From Brachycybe producta (taxonomy: Eukaryota > Arthropoda > Diplopoda > Playtdesmida > Andrognathidae): 64,000 nt of DNA. The translations under genes and the position numbers were made by a program. The stretch is taken from the NCBI GenBank assembly GCA_036925085.1, contig JAUPFP010000010.1:2163688-2227687 (forward strand). Reading direction: 5' to 3'. Shown piece by piece: positions 44,707-58,830 of the stretch. Numbering within the stretch: the stretch's first letter is position 1; every line of letters begins with the position of its first letter. The notes below the pieces were generated by a model. The model made no database searches. It saw only the letters and a list, made by a program, of their open reading frames with translations, and was not told the DNA's origin.

Positions 44707-45406
44707 CATAGGCGTAAATTGGGATTGAAAAGTGGGGTGGCAAGAGTTGGGAGACCAAAAACAAAAAAAGACCTAGGAAGGATGAAAGAACTGAAATAAA
44801 CTCAGGAGGACCGAACAGACTTCTGAGGACCATAAAAACCCATAAATTCTCAAAAAAATAAAAATTTTCCATTTTCTTGGAAAATTTTCAAAAACTGGCA
44901 AAAAATGAAAGTCTTCTAGATGCCCTGAAAAGCACTGAAATGAACTCAGGAGGGCCCAACAGCCTTCCACGGGCCATGAAGGAACCATAGAAGGACCATA
45001 AAAACCCATAAATTTTCGAAGTTAAATTTTCATGAAGAACTGTGGTTATACTTCAACTAGTACATTCACTCTGAAAGGCGTAACTTGAACTGAAGATATC
45101 CCCGTGCCTTCCAGGCTTCTCTGGGAATGCATCGATTCCAACAGTTTCATTCCCGCTTGTCTGCTTCACTTGTGATGAACTTTCGAAGTTATATACTGTA
45201 AATATTCCAAGAATAAAATGAAAGTCTTCTAGATCCTCTGAAAAGCACTGAAATGAACTCAGAAGGGCCCAACAGGGTGACAAATGTGTCAACTTGTATT
45301 CTGTTTTTATTAGAAAAAATTAGAAGTAATTTAAAAAAAAAGAAAATTAATTTAGTTTTTTTGGGGTGGCGGCCGCCACCCCACGCGCCCCTAATTTACG
45401 CCTATG
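44707..45406. mobile_element. DNA element inserted in MITE copy 5
   Basis: Terminal inverted repeats CATAGGCGTAAATT and AATTTACGCCTATG. AGGACATGAA occurs on both sides (44697-44706 and 45408-45417), a 9-10-bp target duplication. A 57-bp segment starting TGAAAGTCTTCTAGAT occurs twice (44906 and 45220). TTTCGAAGTTA at about 45014 and 45181 brackets a further 170-bp insert. No ORF of note. Confidence 0.8.
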
Positions 45407-45486
45407 GAGGACATGAATACTAAATAAAAATTGACTTTATTATTAATATTTTAAATTGAAATACTAAATCAATATTTTGTCAATAG

Positions 45487-46348
45487 TGTGACACCCCCTG
45501 CACATGTGTCGGCATACACGCGTGTAGGGGATGTCACTTACCATGTCTCCTCAAGTTTGACCACCCCTTTTTCGATGACCAGATGGCCCTAAAGCAGGTG
45601 TCCGTAAAGCGAAAGGGTTTTTCACCGGCACACATGGAAGCAATTATGAAGAGGAAACTGCTTTTCCTCATGTCCAGTGGCACCGGATAAGTCCAGATAG
45701 TTTCTCCGAAATCATTTGCATATTTCGGAGAAATGAGTTCTAAAAAAAGGAAATATTTTGGGACCAGAGATCGCCATTGGTCAGCTCGACCTATGGGCAA
45801 CCCCTGGTCACAGGTGGCCCCTCCCAAGGGCCAAAGTAACAAAACAAGCACGTAAGGTACCCTCAGGAGGACAGTCGGCAGAAAGTTGTGAGATCAGAGT
45901 GTTTCCCTCCTCGCAAGACAGGATCAAGTGAGAAATTATTCCTGTCCAAAGTAGTCTTTGGACTTACAACAATTTCGAAGCAGAGACAGTATATTTTTAT
46001 ATCGCTTATCATGCATTGTATCGCATCTGAAAATAAACCAAGTTAAGTAAAGAAAAAGTCTTTTTCTTAACAAACACCTCTGGGAGGTGTAGAGTCATCG
46101 CTGCCTCTTTAAAACGTGGGAACTCGGGAGAACCGTCTACACGGAACCCCAAGAATCAAGAAACAGAAACAACAGGGCTTAGACAATGCCAGAAAGTCCA
46201 ATTCCGACAAGTAGAAAAGCGGAGGCACAACCAGGAGCCGCGCATCTAGGCCTAGAAACAGACCTGGATCACCCGGCAGGTCACCAAGCCAATCTAGGGA
46301 TCAAACAGGGTCCCTAGACCCGGCTGGACGAGGTCCAGCCATGTTACA
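45487..46348 (+). mobile_element. LTR-type insertion (likely solo LTR) in MITE copy 5
   Basis: Starts TGTGACACCCCCTGCACATG and ends CATGTTACA, with ATAG on both sides (45483-45486 and 46349-46352). 862 bp. It contains AATAAA at about 46032 and no retroviral protein domains. The start and a CCATTGGTCAG block are shared with 63693 to the window end. Confidence 0.7.
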
Positions 46349-46515
46349 ATAGTTTGTAAATTATATTTATGTATTAACTCAATATTTTCAGATTATTAAC
46401 TGAATAAATTGAATTCGACCACATATTGTTTGTTTGTTTTCCCTTCACAGGGCTCTGTAGAACAACGTTTATTATTTAAATGCATTTAAATTATCAGGTG
46501 TGTGTACTAGGTATA

Positions 46516-49380
<2,865 letters not shown>

Positions 49381-49860
49381 GAATTTAAAGTTGTAATTAC
49401 GAGTTTAAATTTGTAATTACGAGTTTAAATTTGTAATTACGAGTTTAAATTTGTAATTACGAGTTTAAATTTGTAATTACGAGTTTAAAGTTGTAATTAC
49501 GAGTTTAAAGTTGTAATTACGAGTTTAAAGTTGTAATTACGAGTTTAAAGTTGTAATTACGAGTTTAAAGTTGTAATTACGAGTTTAAAGTTGTAATTAC
49601 GAGTTTAAAGTTGTAATTACGAGTTTAAAGTTGTAATTACGAGTTTAAATTTGTAATTACGAGTTTAAAGTTGTAATTACAAGTTTAAATTTGTAATTAC
49701 GAGTTTAAATTTGTAATTACAAGTTTAAATTTGTAATTACAAATTTAATCTCATAAATACAAATTTAATCTCATAAATACAAATTTAATCTCATAAATAC
49801 AAATTTAATCTCATAATTACGAGTATAAATTTGTAATTATGAATTTAAATTTGTAACAAC
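49381..49860. repeat. 20-bp tandem array, about 24 units
   Basis: Unit TTGTAATTACGAGTTTAAAG or its G-to-T variant, in perfect 20-bp register for 18 copies. Four copies of a variant unit AAATTTAATCTCATAAATAC and two hybrid units follow. Each main unit contains the palindrome GTAATTAC. Confidence 0.97.
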
Positions 49861-50764
49861 AGATTGTAAGTTGTCGTTTAAGACGAACTGTAAATTCGTA
49901 ATGACAACCAGTAAATTTGCGATGCATGTCCTTTTTTTACTGGGATCCTCCGTAAAACGTCGAGATTTAATAAGCGAGTCTGAAGTTGTCGTCCCTGTAT
50001 TTTAAAAAGTATATAGCTTTTTATTTTGAAAAATGTTTGGTACGTCCTTGTTGTAAACCTATAATTCTGGTGGACACACTACACTGCTGATTTTGTTCAT
50101 TCTGTTGAAATGGTTCAATGCAGAGCAGCAGCAAAGATTGTATTACATAAGAAAATATGATTACACTGATAAGTGTGACGAACAGATTCGCACTGAAATC
50201 CAGCATCAACATGCTTAAAATAAAATGTTATTTAGGTTTTGTCCTAAACCAACTGCAAGTGTATTTGCAAGAACACTAATTAGTTTCAGGTTTTTTTAAA
50301 AAAAAAACCGGCAAAATACCTAAAAACAAAAAAAAATCCCTCATCCTCTCTGTCTTCGAACATCCACCATACTTCTATTTTTTGTTGGTTTCTTAATTCA
50401 ATAGCTGAAAGTTAATTTAGAATAATCTTGTAAAGAGAGTGTGTGTCCGATATAGACACTGTCTTTTTTTTTTAATTTCCCTTCAAAGGAAACGATTTAT
50501 CATTAAAAATTAATTACACCGAGTAATGTAATAAGAGAAAGTGCTTGAGCATGATGAGATCTTTTCTAAACCCCGGCCACCCCCCCCCCCCCAAACAACT
50601 TTCGAAAATTACTTGTGTACAATTTGTAATTATACATACTATAGGTTCCATTGCTTTTTTTTCCCCACGTAAATACAGACCTATTCTGAGTTGCGCAGAT
50701 AAAATTAACGTTCGCACACTCTAAAAGATTTGGAATCCTTATCGAGCTAACCTAACATACTGTA
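49861..50764. other. Non-coding sequence
   Basis: Poly-C at about 50579-50592; AT-rich. No elements with defined ends. Confidence 0.55.
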
Positions 50765-51115
50765 GAAAAGGTACAGCGTAGGACTGGAAGAGTCGTTAAA
50801 GGTAAATACATATACTCTGACAATGTGACCAGTGAGCCTCATGCTAAGTCAACTCCAGTGGGAATCACAAGCAAACCATAGAGCTGAACAAAGCCTTGCC
50901 CTTCTTGAACACTTGCTATAGTTCCAGACAACAACAGATCATTGTTAAAGGAAATTCTTACTAGAAACCCCGGTATATGTGTAGAAATGGCCATCCAAAG
51001 GCTATTAGAGAAATAGGAGCTAGAACTGATGCATATTTGTGGTCTTTCTTTCCAAATGTATTTAGACTATGGAATACTCTTCCAGCACAAAGTTCTGTTT
51101 TAGGATGAGTTCAAT
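50765..51115 (+). pseudogene. Jockey/CR1-like LINE ORF2 C-terminus, second copy
   Basis: With frame changes it reads GRVVKGKYI, LQWESQANHRAEQSLALLEH and AIREIGARTDAYLWSFFPNV followed by FRLWNTLPAQ. The closing RTDAYxxSFFP...WNxLP block is the usual end of CR1/Jockey-type ORF2. The middle part matches the fragment at 24200-24370. No intact domain remains. Confidence 0.8.
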
Positions 51116-51512
51116 TTGACGACATTTGACGAGGCATAGACATCAGTCTATGCCTCGTCTCAGTGACAACCATTTGTGATTGGGAATTGTCCCCCCCCCC
51201 CCCTTTGCTACGTGACTCTCGAGCTGATTGCAGGTGTACTTGATTGAATTGAAGATGATTATCTCGGAAACTGTAATAATATGTGATTTCATCATGATTT
51301 TCATTAGAAAAAAATGAAAAACCGTATTTTATTATTTATATTATTTATTTAGTTTTAAAAACAAATCAAAAAGTATTATATTAAAATTTTAAAATATACC
51401 ATTTTGAATGGTCATCTTAAAAAAAGCAATACATCTTTAGCATTGGTTGTATTCAGACTCGTGAGTCATCTAAAGATGTATGACTTGTTTTTTTGGCTAA
51501 CGATGTATCAAA
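51116..51512. other. Non-coding sequence with small hairpin
   Basis: GACGAGGCATAGAC / GTCTATGCCTCGTC at 51129-51158 is a perfect short hairpin. Poly-C at about 51190. Nothing else. Confidence 0.6.
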
Positions 51513-51960
51513 CTGAGCGTCCACTGAGTCAGTGACGCGGCGCCACAAAGCACGGCACTGTGCGGCGCGTAGGTTTCAAGTAGCGGTCCGTCCACTACAG
51601 TATGTATGCGGCGCGGGGAAAATCGGTTTTGTCCCCTCCACTCTGTCCATGTAGATTGGCAAACGAGAGGTGTTTGGCAGGGAAGTCCGTAGACTAAAGC
51701 AGCCACAAACAGCCAAAGAACATGAATGAACTCCGCGCCACTTTCTCGTCCAATAGGGCGGAAGTGCGGAGAAGTGAAGCAAAGCGCGGCAAAACTCCAA
51801 TTTCGAGAAATTCCAGACTTATTCAGAGCAGTGCCACGCCACGAATCTTCGCACTTCTCCGCGCTTCCTGGCTTCCACCCTAATGGCTCCATTCATTTAC
51901 ATGCATTTCGTTTGGGGCTGTTTTTCTCTTCACGTCACATCTGCAGTTGATTCATACTAT
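51513..51960. mobile_element. GC-rich repeat family G1, copy 2
   Basis: GAGCGTCCACTGAGTCAGTG at the left; GCGCGGCAAAACTC, CTTCTCCGCGCTTCC and CCACCCTAATGGCTCCATTC at the right match family G1 at 42885 in inverted order. ORFs on both strands reflect the symmetry. Confidence 0.6.
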
Positions 51961-52029
51961 ATGTCACTACACTATCACGAAACATACCGGCCACCATCAC
52001 ATTTCGCAGTCCATTTTGTACTGAAATAA

Positions 52030-52400
52030 GTCATAACTGTGTCGGTGGTTTACGCCCCGAGGGAACAACTTTTTTACCCGTTCTCAACGTATGGCCACCG
52101 TGACCACTTTTGACCACGGAAAGCCCAGTTTCGGCCACGGCTGCCCATTTGAGGGCCCGGGTTGCCGACTCACTCTGCCGGGTCCTTACCGACCAGGATC
52201 GGTCGACGCTTTTTCGACAGTAAAAAAATGGTTGTGACGGTGGCGGTCACACGTTCACATACTCAGAATTAAACGTCAACATCACAGAACGTCCGTCCCT
52301 TCCGTGAAATGTGAACGATACCATCTAAAGTACATTGTATAATGCTTTGCCGTTCGGTGATGGCGACGTTCCATATAATGTGAATCGACCTTAAATTTGC
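52030..52400. repeat. GC-rich repeat of unknown type
   Basis: ACCACTTTTGACCACGG, CGACCAGGATCGGTCGACG, GGTGGCGGTCACACGTTC: moderately GC-rich with many GACC/GGTC modules. Inverted-repeat structure is likely but ends are not clear. Confidence 0.35.
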
Positions 52401-52429
52401 TGCTATTCTAGATAAAACTCATTTCTTCT

Positions 52430-52985
52430 GATGACTTCTGATGGTCGAGTTGGACTGAAAAATGTAGTCGACTTGTTGCCAAAACCGGCCGCAAACGAGG
52501 GGTCAGGATAAAATGATGAACAAATGAACAAATGCACATTGGGGGTAACACTAAAACCCAACACAGAATGCATATAGAATTGGATGAACACTTAATATGG
52601 AGAAATAAAAGGATGAACATACTTTAAAGGGATGAACATGGTTTTAAGGGAGATCAACCATGTTCACCCCTATAAAAGTATTTTCATCCCTTTAAAGCAT
52701 GTTCATCCTTTTATTCCTCTACATGTATGTTCATCCCTTATAGTTTGTGCTCATCCATATTAATATAGTGTTCATCCAATTCTACGTGCTTTCTGTGTCG
52801 GGGTTTTAGAGTTACCCCAATGTTCATCCGTTCATCCTGTTCATTCGTTCATCTTTTTATTCTGGTCCTTAGTGTTGTTGAGTGAACTGCAAAAAAACGT
52901 CGATTCAAATGGTCGGTTTTTGGCATGAAGACGACTACATTTTGCAGTCTAAAACGACCACAGAAAAACGTTGACGTGAACAGGC
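52430..52985. mobile_element. Nested foldback elements with GATGAACA repeats
   Basis: Outer arms GACTGAAAAATGTAGTCGAC...CCAAAACCGGCC and GGTCGGTTTTTGGC...GACTACATTTTGCAGTC are inverted. Inside, 52500-52870 is a large palindrome centred near 52655, where GGGATGAACATG faces CATGTTCACCC. GGATGAACA / TGTTCATCC occurs many times. Confidence 0.7.
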
Positions 52986-52989
52986 TCTA

Positions 52990-53284
52990 AACGTGCTGTT
53001 ATTTTAGTCATTCTATTATGTGTTTCTAAAAAAAAACTCATCTTGCAAGTTCAGACGTTTTACATGCCCTAACTGTTATAAAAAATGTTTGTTATGTGAC
53101 TAACAATTTAAATACAATAGTTAAAACTAATTGCCTTACAGTTAGTTACATGAAATTAATCAAGAGATAAAAACCAGATTTCTAATCCTAATCACGGCCA
53201 CATCTCTCATCCTCCCTCAAAATAGAAACGACAAAAGGCCGTTGCCATGGCAATACTGTCAAAAGATAAATAGACACCTACATA

Positions 53285-53315
<31 letters not shown>

Positions 53316-53880
53316 GAAACTTTCCGAGGGGAATTTTTGGCTCGCAGGTCCAATTTGACTGCCACCAACCCATCATCTGATAATTTGTGCCATTTATTTC
53401 GACTAGTGGGAACATGGACAACAAGGGGGGAGGGAGGGTTGGGGACCGAAAAGGGTCCAGCTGTGACAACATCATGTTAGAAAAGAAAATGGCATAAAAA
53501 CCATGATAAACAAACAGTGACAACACATTTCTACTTAGTATATTAATAGCTACGGTCAGTGATATATGTTTGTTATCTGCCAACTTGTATGAAAAAAATT
53601 TCATTCGCGAGGAATTAAATTGGACAAAACAGAAATGAACATCAAATCCGTCACATCATTATGTCAAAAAAAAAAATAGTCATATGAATCGGATTTGTTT
53701 ATTTCTGTTATTACAGTCAAATAAGACTTGAGAACCCGTAAAAAAAACAAATATCAATGCAAAAGCCATTTTAGATAGTTAATTAACCAGTGGCATAGTT
53801 AGGGTTTTTGACGCCGAGAAAAGAAATATTAACGGCTACCAAAAAAAAAATTTTCCAACAATATTTCATAAGAAAACCTC
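52990..53880. other. Non-coding sequence
   Basis: (TA)n at 53288-53314; CAGTGGCATAGTTAGG hAT-like terminus at 53791. The minus ORF at 53278-53604 is not recognisable. Confidence 0.5.
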
Positions 53881-54198
53881 ATAACACACGTTCCGATGAA
53901 TCTGCCAGGAATGGTAAGCCTGTCAGGTATGCCTGTACATGTAGACCTGTGTAAGTCGACCTGACAAGAGTAATGCACCGTGCACATGCTCCAGCAAAAC
54001 TGTCGCCATTCACGCTTTCTGTCGTCGTCTGACACGTCGCCTGCAACGGCTCGGCATCATTGCTACACATACTCCGCTTTGCTTGTGCAAGCCTGTTCCG
54101 GTCGTCTGTGCAGGTCAAATAACTGCGCAGTTTTATCATTTGCACGCTCCAATCGACCTGCACAGACATACCTGACAGGCTTACCATAACGTGTGTGG
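53881..54198. mobile_element. Foldback element with ACCTGACAGG modules
   Basis: Left ACACGTT...GGTAAGCCTGTCAGGTATG and right CATACCTGACAGGCTTACC...AACGTGTGT are inverted. Internal GTCGACCTGAC and CGACCTGCACAG modules. ORFs on both strands are by-products. Confidence 0.7.
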
Positions 54199-55132
54199 CG
54201 ACCTTTAGACGGTAGAATTCAGAGGTTAAACTAGCTTCTAGCAAAATTATTGCCTCATCCAGACTGGAACGCCTGCTTGTCTTGCTAATTAATAAAAAAA
54301 AATATTTGGGATTAATCTGGAAACTTCAAAGTCTGAAGCACGGTTGTCAACAATTTTTATTTCTGAAATTCACTGACTTTTGCACGTTTTTCATACCAAA
54401 GTTGGATATTTTCCCAGGTTTTTATTTTTCAAAAACAACTTCTGTACATAAATCATCCTTTTCCTGCACCTTTTCCCGCAATATACAGGGAGGGTCGGCC
54501 TTACGGGTTCTAGCTCTCCACTCCTTTTGGAGACTGGCGCCGGAAACAAACTGCTCCCATTGCTCAATGTAAATATGTCACATTAATTAACAAATCGTAA
54601 TGTCATTCAGGGGTGATGCGATAGTTCATTAAATTATGGAACAAAACCAAAAAGGGAGTTCGAAGTTATTCTAGGCTGACAGAAAAAAGAAGCAGACTGA
54701 AAAGAAAAGACAGACACAATTGGGATAAGAAAACCGAAATGAAAAAACGAAGGCTGATGAACTACGACCAACAGTGCACTCAGGATATACACAGTAAGAA
54801 GTGAACCATCAAAGAATGACGGAAAAAAGACCCCCCCCCCCCTACATTTCCGTTTTCTTTTGCGTTCAAGGGTTATCAAACATTACAATAGTAGACACTT
54901 TTATACATTTTTAAGTTTATTGAAAAAGGGGGGGGGAATAGGAGGTAGAGCCATAAATAACGTGTCTGAATGACGACTTTTTATTGAATTATAAAATATA
55001 TATAAAGTTGAAAACAATTTCAGCTATTCTTTCTGCCTACTTTACGCCAAACGAACAGAATAGAATTATTTAAAGCAGACAAATTCTATTTTCAGTTAGC
55101 ATTTTTATGCGTTTGGAATTTTAAATTAAGGT
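54199..55132. other. Non-coding sequence
   Basis: Poly-C at about 54831 and a poly-G run at about 54929. ORFs at 54282 (plus) and 54634 (minus) lack recognisable domains. Confidence 0.5.
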
Positions 55133-56213
55133 GGCTTTATAAATATTTGCTAAGGTGGCTTTATAAATATTTGCTTTGCTGGCGTTCCACCAGGAGAAAC
55201 ATTACGAAAGACCTTCATTTGTGTTGTGATTTGTGTGGGAAAAAAGTGGTCATTTGTGTGAAACAATTGTGATTTTTTTCTTTCACAAATTTATTTCTTA
55301 AGTACAAATAAACAGGCTATCACATGAATTAATGGATGATATAATCACATTAGCATATTTAGTACGCAATATCATACTTATTCATTTAAGAAAAGCATTG
55401 AAATGCACAATGTTATACATTTCAAGGTTTTCTGTGGTAAACTGTGTGCGATTCTCCCTCAAAATGGCCTTATGGATGGGAAATGATACAAGTAGAGCAT
55501 ACAATACTTTCTGTTTATGAGCCATTTTTAGAATCTGTAAATTTTATCAAATCAGGATTCTTTTCCAGAGATTTCTGCAGCTTACGAAGTGGCTCATCTT
55601 TAAGATGCGATTGAACACTATCGAGAATAGTGAGTTCTTCCTGTACTGTAAGACCAGTGTACCTATTTTTAACTTTTTTGTGATTTTTGTGCATTTATTG
55701 CACTTTTGTGTGATTTCTCCAATTTTTTGCCTAATTGTGTGATTTCAATTAGTGCTTATTCAGCTTAATTTGCATAGTTTTGTAAATATCTTCTAAAAGT
55801 AAGCTGAATAATTAAAAAAAAAATAGTTGTGATCACAAATCTTTACCAACCCTAGTGATAACGCTTTAAAGTTTGTTTCATGACGATATATCTGTCAAAA
55901 TAAACGTTTTTGTGACAATTTGAAAAAGGGCGAAAATCGTTTTTTTTTTTCGTGAAACGCCAATGGAAAAACCTCAAAACGGGCCATTTTCAAACTATTA
56001 AAATGTTTATTTTTTTAAGATATTGTCATGAAACAACTTTTAAAATAATCTTTTACCTTTCTAGTTTAGAAAACAATTTGATTTTTTTCATGTTATTTTT
56101 TTCTAAAAAAAAAAAAACGTTCGGCTAACATTTTTGCGTCCAAGTTTACTTCTGCAGTGGCGTCATCCGGGTGCACAAAAGCAAAATAAATATCTATTCA
56201 GCTACCTTAAGTT
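55133..56213. mobile_element. TTAA-flanked element with an inserted coding remnant
   Basis: Ends TTAAGGTGGCTTTATAAATA and (inverted) AATATCTATTCAGCTACCTTAA, both at TTAA. Next to the left end a 28-bp piece is duplicated. The end modules match the foldback at 15903. A further insert from about 55215 to 55850 has TGTGATTTGTGTGGG and, on minus, AGGGTTGGTAAAGATTTGTG ends with GTGATTT subterminal repeats, like a hAT-type element. Confidence 0.6.
55516..55800 (-). pseudogene. Unrecognised coding remnant inside the TTAA-flanked element
   Basis: On the minus strand about 80 residues can be read with one frame change: ALIEITQLGKKLEKSHKSAI, NAQKSQKS, then NRYTGLTVQEELTILDSVQS, HLKDEPLRKLQKSLEKNPDL and IKFTDSKNGS with a stop. 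The composition (charged, helical, no low complexity) is protein-like in otherwise AT-rich DNA. AATAAA follows on the minus strand near 55296, like a 3' UTR. I do not recognise the family; it may be a transposase tail or a captured host sequence. Confidence 0.5.
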
Positions 56214-57530
56214 AGCAGCAATGTTTAGGAATGTACTTAATATATATCTCTCTCAGTAAATCTACCGAAAATCCCCATATTCACTTTTCAGTCCTTCTTT
56301 AAAACGTTATGAAAATTCCTTTGTGCATCGTCAGTTATGATGCGATCATATATACATCATCATATATGTATCCTATATGCTGAGTAAGAAGTTGTCTTTT
56401 GCCCTATACTGACTCAAATGACCTAGTTATTTGGTTCTCAATAAATAGAGAAAAAAAAAAAAAACTATAACGGTAGAAAAATAATAATAGTTTGGGTCTC
56501 GGCGACACAAACCTACAATATAACGATGATGGGCATTCTAGTATTTAAGTTCATCCATCTATTTAAGAAGCTCCACAAAAGACTTGTTTTTAGTTTAAAT
56601 TCCTTCGTCAATTTTAGAGACCGATGGATCGTCATTCAATAAAACCCATTTCGCCTATTTTATATTTATTTTGTGACGTTTTACAATGAAAATAATAAGA
56701 ACAGCCAGCCACACCCCATGATCGATCAAAACGTCCTTTTTCTTTTGTTTCCTTATTTTTTTTATATACATACATATATACTAGAAAAGGCACTCGCGGA
56801 TCGATTCCGTTTGCGCAACAAACAAAAAAAAAGATGCCATGTTTTTATTTGTTACAGAAGTACTAACTGCTGTAGAAAAGAAAACGATGTCGAAAAAAAA
56901 AATATATATATATATACTGTATATATATATTTGTGGTCCATTCCAACTGTTCATTCGTTTCGATTTCTGGATCACACACACAATCAGTCACACAATAAAA
57001 AATGACGCAGCCATAAAAATTAAAAATGCTGTCACAAGTAGACCAATCACAAAGCGGCGACGGCGGCTCAAACAACTAAAGCCTGAATCCCACAGGCGTG
57101 AAACAAAGTAGAAAACAGAAATAAGAAAAATTGAAACCATTAAAAAAATGCCTAGAGACATTCCCACGTGACATTAGACACGTGGTTAATTTTGTGGTTC
57201 GAAAAGTTGCCTAAATGACTATAGCAACTAAACGGCAATTCGGAACGTCGTGATTTTACCTTCATACCTGAAGAACATATTAAAGGAATACACCTATTTT
57301 TTTTTGTTAAAGCTGAAAGGTGACGTTTCTAATGAACCGAAAGGTGGTCGTTAGCAAAATGGACCTTTTTGAAGTCAGTGGTTTTTAACATGGATCAAGC
57401 AAGATTAGCATAATTCAAAATTGTATAAAATAACAAGGGATTCAAGGAACCCTATAGACCTCCATTGCTTTCCTATGCTTCCATATGCTTTCATATATCA
57501 AATAACCAACTTTTTTTTTATTGTTACATG
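56214..57530. other. AT-rich non-coding sequence
   Basis: TA-rich runs near 56903-56930; CCTGAATCCCACAGGCGTGA module near 57080 relates to the diverged foldbacks elsewhere. No supported gene. Confidence 0.55.
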
Positions 57531-57882
57531 TGTACGCACGTGTGCGCACTTGTTCGCACGTGTACACACGTGTACGCACTTGTTCGCACGTGTATGCACG
57601 TGTACGCACGTGTACACACGTGTACACACGTGTACACACTTGTGCGCACGTGTGCGCACGTGTACACACTTGTGCGCACGTGTACACACGTGTACACACT
57701 TGTGCGCACGTGTATGCACGTGTACACACTTGTGCGCACGTGTACACACTTGTGCGCATGTGTACGCACGTGTACACACTTGTGCGCATGTGTACGCACA
57801 TGTACACACTTGTGCGCATGTGTACGCACATGTACACACTTGTGCGCATGTGTACGCACATGTACACACTTGTGCGCATGTG
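57531..57882. repeat. 10-bp tandem array of CACGTGTACG type
   Basis: About 35 units of the form CACGTGTACA / CACTTGTGCG with 20- and 30-bp higher-order periods (30 bp near 57760-57880). Almost strictly alternating purine-pyrimidine. Many CACGTG and CATGTG E-box cores. All six frames are open because the unit has no stop in any frame. Confidence 0.96.
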
Positions 57883-57889
57883 CATATAG

Positions 57890-58624
57890 ATAAACACACA
57901 TGTATGTATTCAAGTGCATGACATAGTTACATGTGATGCGCATGCGTCATTCATTTGTAATAATATGGATTTAAAATGAAAATACGTCACATGTATTCTA
58001 ATATACAAAAATAATTACAGAACATAGAAAGGAACACCCCTCCTAAATAATAGGAATAGTCCCCGTTTCAAATGCTACAACTGTAAAGAGGAAGAATCTC
58101 GATTTTTTTAAAAAATTGAAATTACTTTAAAATTTCAATTTTTTCCAGTTTCATCGTCAGAATGTGTAAATCATTTTAGGTCTGATGATATTTTATTGTA
58201 GGTAGCCCCGTTTTCGAGTTGTTCAACCCACTAAAAATTATGACCAAAAACTCAAAATTTGTTTCTAAAAAATTCATACAAAAATAACCCCTGGGTAAAA
58301 TTTTCTACTTTTTTGTCAGGAGCATCATATTGACCCACGTAATCAAATAAAAAATATTGCATGTCTTTATCTCATTCCGTTCTTGAGTTGTTCGAGGAAC
58401 AAAATCGGGTTCCGGACACGGACACACACAGCCATACACACAGACATCCTTTTTTGCCCCTTTTCTTGCATGATCCTATATACCTCCATTGCTCTAAAGA
58501 GCAATGGAGGTCAAAACGACCTTTGAATATTACAATAAACCGATGTTAATACCTGGCCACAACATTCAAGAAGAGATTGCAACTTGAATTATCGTTAAGA
58601 AATCAATTTAAAGGCACTAAATAT
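57890..58624. other. Non-coding sequence
   Basis: Small perfect hairpin CCTCCATTGCTCTAAAGAG / CTCTAAAGAGCAATGGAGG near 58482-58510. No gene seen. Confidence 0.55.
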
Positions 58625-58830
58625 ACAGGCAATTAGAAATCGGGACATACAGAAGTTGGCTCCGCCCTGTTTATGACGACCGGCGACTTCTAATTGGTTG
58701 GTTATATAGTCTGACGTCACATGCTCCGTCCTTTTCAACGTCGAACCACACAACAAACCAATTAGAAGTTATTGGTCGTCATAAAAAGGGCGGAGCAAAC
58801 TTCTGTATGTCCCGATTTCTAATTGCCTGT
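58625..58830. mobile_element. Foldback MITE family M3, copy 2
   Basis: Ends ACAGGCAATTAGAAATCGGG and inverse TTTCTAATTGCCTGT. CTAAATAT flanks both sides exactly (58617-58624 and 58831-58838). Inverted GGCTCCGCC / GGGCGGAGC inside. 206 bp, same family as 40022-40213. Confidence 0.92.

Larger units (their letters stand above)
44630..46515 (+). mobile_element. MITE family M1, copy 5, split by two insertions
   Basis: Three pieces align with other M1 copies: 44630-44706 (GAGTTAAATGAATTCAAATT to AGGACATGAA), 45408-45486 (to ATATTTTGTCAATAG) and 46349-46515 (ending GTGTGTACTAGGTATAA). The interruptions are the elements at 44707 and 45487. Confidence 0.85.

Noticed and set aside
49381-49860. CRISPR-like array
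   Set aside because: Direct tandem repeats without spacers, in an animal genome; the same applies to the 29-bp array at 31706-32083.
57421-57943. Overlapping ORFs of 120-166 residues in all six frames
   Set aside because: The 10-bp repeat unit contains no stop codon in any frame, so all frames stay open by composition; the products are simple repeats of Cys, His, Thr, Val and Arg.
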